Positions 5,794-7,916 of a stretch of DNA of 7,916 bases are shown here, one piece after another. Location: contig JAGHDT010000323.1 in assembly GCA_021159805.1 (NCBI GenBank), positions 1 through 7,916 of the forward strand, written 5' to 3'. The position numbers were made by a program, and so were the translations under genes. The stretch's first letter is position 1; every line of letters begins with the position of its first letter. The notes under the pieces were generated by a model. The model made no database searches. It was given only the letters and a program-made list of their open reading frames with translations, and was not told the origin of the DNA. The DNA comes from Anaerolineae bacterium. GTDB lineage: Bacteria; Chloroflexota; Anaerolineae; B4-G1; SLSP01.

Positions 5794-6777
5794 ATGCGTG
5801 CTCTCGTCACAGGGGCTACCGGTTGTGTCGGCGCCAACATCGCTGAGGCCTTGCTGGCTCGCGGCTATCGCGTCCGCGTGCTGCGCCGTGCCACATCCCG
5901 CCTCGATGCGTTGGATGGGCTCTCCTATGAGGATGCGATGGGCGATCTCCTCGATGGGCGCTCTCTTGAAGTAGCGATGGATGGCTGCGCGTTGGTCTTT
6001 CATGCTGCTGCCATCTCGCAGTACTGGCGCAATTCGCTCGAGCAGCTCTATGCGGTCAATGTGACCGGTACGCGCAATGTGTTGGCTGCTGCCAGCGGCG
6101 CCGGTGTGCGGCGTGTCGTCGTGACCAGTTCTGTCGCGCCGCTGGGTGTTCCTGTTTGCGCAGGTCGGCGGTTGGATGAGTCCTCATGCTATCACCGGCG
6201 GCCCGCGCGGTTTCACTACGCTCACAGCAAGCTCCTTGTCGAAGCAGAGGTGGCCAGGGCCGTCGCTGCCGGGCAGGACGTCCTCTGTGTGAATCCCGCC
6301 TCGGTCATCGGGCGCCGGGACGTCAACTTCATCGGCGGCGAGATCCTGCGTCTGGTCAAACGTGGCATGTTCCTGGTGGCTCCTCCCGGCGGGATGGGAG
6401 TGGTTTCCGGCGGCGCGGTTGGCCTCGGACACGTATTGGCCGCGGAGCGTGGCGTGGCCGGTGAGCGATATATCCTCAACGGGGAGAATATCAGGCACGT
6501 TGCGCTTCTGCGACTCACCGCGTCTGTTGTCGGTGGGCGAGCACCTCTGTGTACGCTCCCCAAGGCGATGATTCGGCTGCCTGTCGAGGTCACGTGGCTG
6601 GTCTCTCGTGCCCTGGGGTTCCCGTATCCCGCTGCGGCGGTTCAGGCTGACTTGAGCGTCAGGGACATGTACTTTGATGGGAGCAAAGCCGTGCGCGAGC
6701 TCGGCTTCCCGGTGGTCTCTGCGCGCGCCGCGATTGAGGAAGCGTGGGATTGGTACACCCGCGCGGGCATGTTGTAG
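5794..6777 (+). CDS. NADP-type extended SDR (dihydroflavonol-4-reductase/HpnA-like)
   Basis: A 327-residue extended short-chain dehydrogenase, only distantly similar to its neighbour. The nucleotide motif is TGATGCVG (G7, G10, G13). After the second strand it has R31-R32 instead of an acidic residue, which points to NADP(H). The catalytic residues are T111-S112-S113 (VVTSSVAPLG) with Y142 and K146 (YAHSK). The ISQYWRNSLEQLYAVNVTGTRN segment (split here only by reading), NPASVIGRRD and GHVLAAERGVAGERYILNGEN match the dihydroflavonol-reductase-like/HpnA-like group, where enzymes reduce ketones or modify sugars or isoprenoid lipids. No hopanoid genes are nearby, so hpnA is not claimed. The start ATG 5794 has only a poor ribosome site (AGG about 12 bases upstream). 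It probably relies on read-through from the epimerase gene 32 bases upstream. The substrate is unknown. Confidence 0.85.
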   Translation: MRALVTGATGCVGANIAEALLARGYRVRVLRRATSRLDALDGLSYEDAMGDLLDGRSLEVAMDGCALVFHAAAISQYWRNSLEQLYAVNVTGTRNVLAAASGAGVRRVVVTSSVAPLGVPVCAGRRLDESSCYHRRPARFHYAHSKLLVEAEVARAVAAGQDVLCVNPASVIGRRDVNFIGGEILRLVKRGMFLVAPPGGMGVVSGGAVGLGHVLAAERGVAGERYILNGENIRHVALLRLTASVVGGRAPLCTLPKAMIRLPVEVTWLVSRALGFPYPAAAVQADLSVRDMYFDGSKAVRELGFPVVSARAAIEEAWDWYTRAGML

Positions 6778-6784
6778 TATCATG

Positions 6785-6861
6785 CACGAACTACGAGTCA
6801 AGCTAACAGCTTGACCTACATGAGCTATCAGTCAAGCTAACAGCTTAACCCACACGAACTA
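6785..6861. repeat. 34-bp tandem repeat, about 2.3 copies, each with a palindromic hairpin
   Basis: Copies run 6785-6818, 6819-6852 and a partial copy 6853-6861. The core of copy 1 is GTCAAGCT, AAC, AGCTTGAC (6797-6815), a perfect 8-bp hairpin with a three-base loop. Copy 2 (6831-6849) has one change that breaks a pair. The copy starts are CACGAACTA, CATGAGCTA and CACGAACTA. No T tract follows either hairpin, so they are not standard terminators. They fill the whole 83-base gap between the second SDR and the TPR gene. Confidence 0.8.
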
Positions 6862-7916
6862 TGTATCTAAAGTCAGACAAGGAGCTCTTCAGACAGCGAC
6901 GGAGCTTTCGTTGGGTCCGCGTTCTGATCATCTTCACTATCTTGGGGACCGGTGCATACTTTGGGTATCGGACGATGGTCGAATTTGCGGAGCCTTTCAC
7001 GCCCAGCGTCGCCCCAACACCCATGCCGACGCCCACCCCTTCCGCCGCTTTCTACGTTTCCCAAGGCGAGGACGCTTACTGGCGTGGCTCGACGGGGGAA
7101 GCAATTGCGGCTTACCAACAGGCGCTCGATATCGAGCCTAACCAGACAACCCTCTATATGGATCTGGCGCGGCTGCTGACCTATTATGGTCAGCCTGAGC
7201 GCGGTTTGGAGATGGCACGCCAGGCCTTGCTGCGCCAGCCCGAGAGTGCACGTGCTTGGGCTCTGCTGGGGATGACCTACGACTGGTTGGGCCTGCCCGA
7301 CCGTGCTGTGGCATTCTGCGAGAAGGCCGTCGAACTCGATCCCACGTTGCCGGAGGCCTACGCGTATCTGGCCGAAGCTTACGTCGATGCGGGCCAGTGG
7401 TATGCTGCCAATGCGACCATTGCCACGGCCTTGGAGCTTGATCCGACGAACGTGGATGTGCTGCGTAACCAGGCCTACGTACTTGAGAACCAGGGTAACT
7501 ACTCGGGGGCGATTGCCGGATACCGCCAGGCCCTTGAGATGGATGACACGCAAGTGCATCTCTATTTCTCCATCGGACGCAATGCCGGCGCATTAGGTAA
7601 CCTGCTTGTGGCGCGCAACGCGTATGAGGACGCAGTGGAGATTGATCCTGCGAACGCTCTGGCGCTCGATCAGTTGGGCTGGACCCAACTGTTGTTGGGA
7701 GACTACGACAGCGCCAAGACAAACCTGCAGGCGGCATTGGAACTGGACCCCAATACGACCGACGTGTACGGTCATCTGGGGACGCTCTATTTCCATCAGC
7801 GAAACTATGAAGATGCGCTTGCGATGTTTGAACCGGCGATTGCCCACGGTGAGGCGCGGTCTCGGCGCAAGACCGTGCTCTTCTCGGTGACCGCAGAAGA
7901 GACGAATGCCATCGGA
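6861..7916 (+). CDS. Membrane-anchored TPR-repeat protein, 3' end beyond the window
   Basis: A frame of 352 codons from ATG 6861 stays open to the last base, so the C-terminus is missing. The N-terminus is basic (RQRRSFRWVR, 11-20), followed by one hydrophobic helix (about 19-37) that should anchor the protein with the N-terminus inside. A Pro-Thr linker (APTPMPTPTPS, 51-61) leads to eight 34-residue tetratricopeptide repeats at about 62-333, with repeated signatures such as ALDIEP, AVELDP, ALELDP and AVEIDP. TPR arrays are protein-binding scaffolds; here the array is predicted to be extracytoplasmic. The partner and role are unknown, and the last visible residues (about 334-352) leave the repeat pattern. 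A stop at 6846-6848 in the same frame rules out a longer start, and no Shine-Dalgarno sequence precedes the ATG. Confidence 0.88.
   Translation, partial: MYLKSDKELFRQRRSFRWVRVLIIFTILGTGAYFGYRTMVEFAEPFTPSVAPTPMPTPTPSAAFYVSQGEDAYWRGSTGEAIAAYQQALDIEPNQTTLYMDLARLLTYYGQPERGLEMARQALLRQPESARAWALLGMTYDWLGLPDRAVAFCEKAVELDPTLPEAYAYLAEAYVDAGQWYAANATIATALELDPTNVDVLRNQAYVLENQGNYSGAIAGYRQALEMDDTQVHLYFSIGRNAGALGNLLVARNAYEDAVEIDPANALALDQLGWTQLLLGDYDSAKTNLQAALELDPNTTDVYGHLGTLYFHQRNYEDALAMFEPAIAHGEARSRRKTVLFSVTAEETNAIG

Noticed and set aside
6785..6861. CRISPR array
   Set aside because: The repeats are directly abutting with no unique spacers and number fewer than three.
6873..7559. 228-codon minus-strand frame opposite the TPR gene
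   Set aside because: The + strand frame shows eight regular TPR repeats through the same stretch; the minus frame is a shadow of them.

Overview
The window is 7,916 bases of GC-rich bacterial chromosome that looks like ordinary housekeeping DNA. I see no transposase, integrase, phage gene, CRISPR array or tRNA. The best guess at origin is a member of the Chloroflexota, perhaps Anaerolineae-like. This rests on the Pro-Thr 'PTPTP' linker in a membrane-anchored TPR protein, the general style of the proteins and the GC content. It is an inference from pattern memory, not a database result.

Layout from left to right. Bases 1-512 hold no credible protein, but are unusually rich in nested inverted repeats that fold on paper into a multi-branched RNA, with wobble pairs favouring the + strand. 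Bases 513-2172 (minus strand) hold a likely two-gene operon: the tRNA 2-thiouridylase mnmA, then a DEDDy-type 3'-5' exonuclease. Divergent from mnmA, behind a near-consensus sigma-70 promoter, is a small three-helix membrane protein of the DUF4870/Tic20-like type (2343-2696). A strong intrinsic terminator (2881-2911) follows, and a promoter for the next operon overlaps its T tract.

That operon (from about 2944) carries recJ, then a UDP-glucuronate 4-epimerase-like SDR whose ATG shares one base with the recJ stop, then a second, NADP-type SDR of the dihydroflavonol-reductase/HpnA-like group. An 83-base spacer filled by 34-bp tandem palindromic repeats separates it from a long open frame that runs off the right edge: a signal-anchored protein with eight TPR repeats.

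Functionally, mnmA matures tRNA wobble uridines, the exonuclease and RecJ are nucleic-acid-degrading enzymes, and the two SDRs probably act in nucleotide-sugar or small-molecule metabolism. No shared pathway for the recJ/epimerase pair is evident. The least explained parts are the structured 5' region (about 13-499), the structured recJ leader, and the 34-bp repeats whose last partial copy supplies the start codon of the TPR gene.
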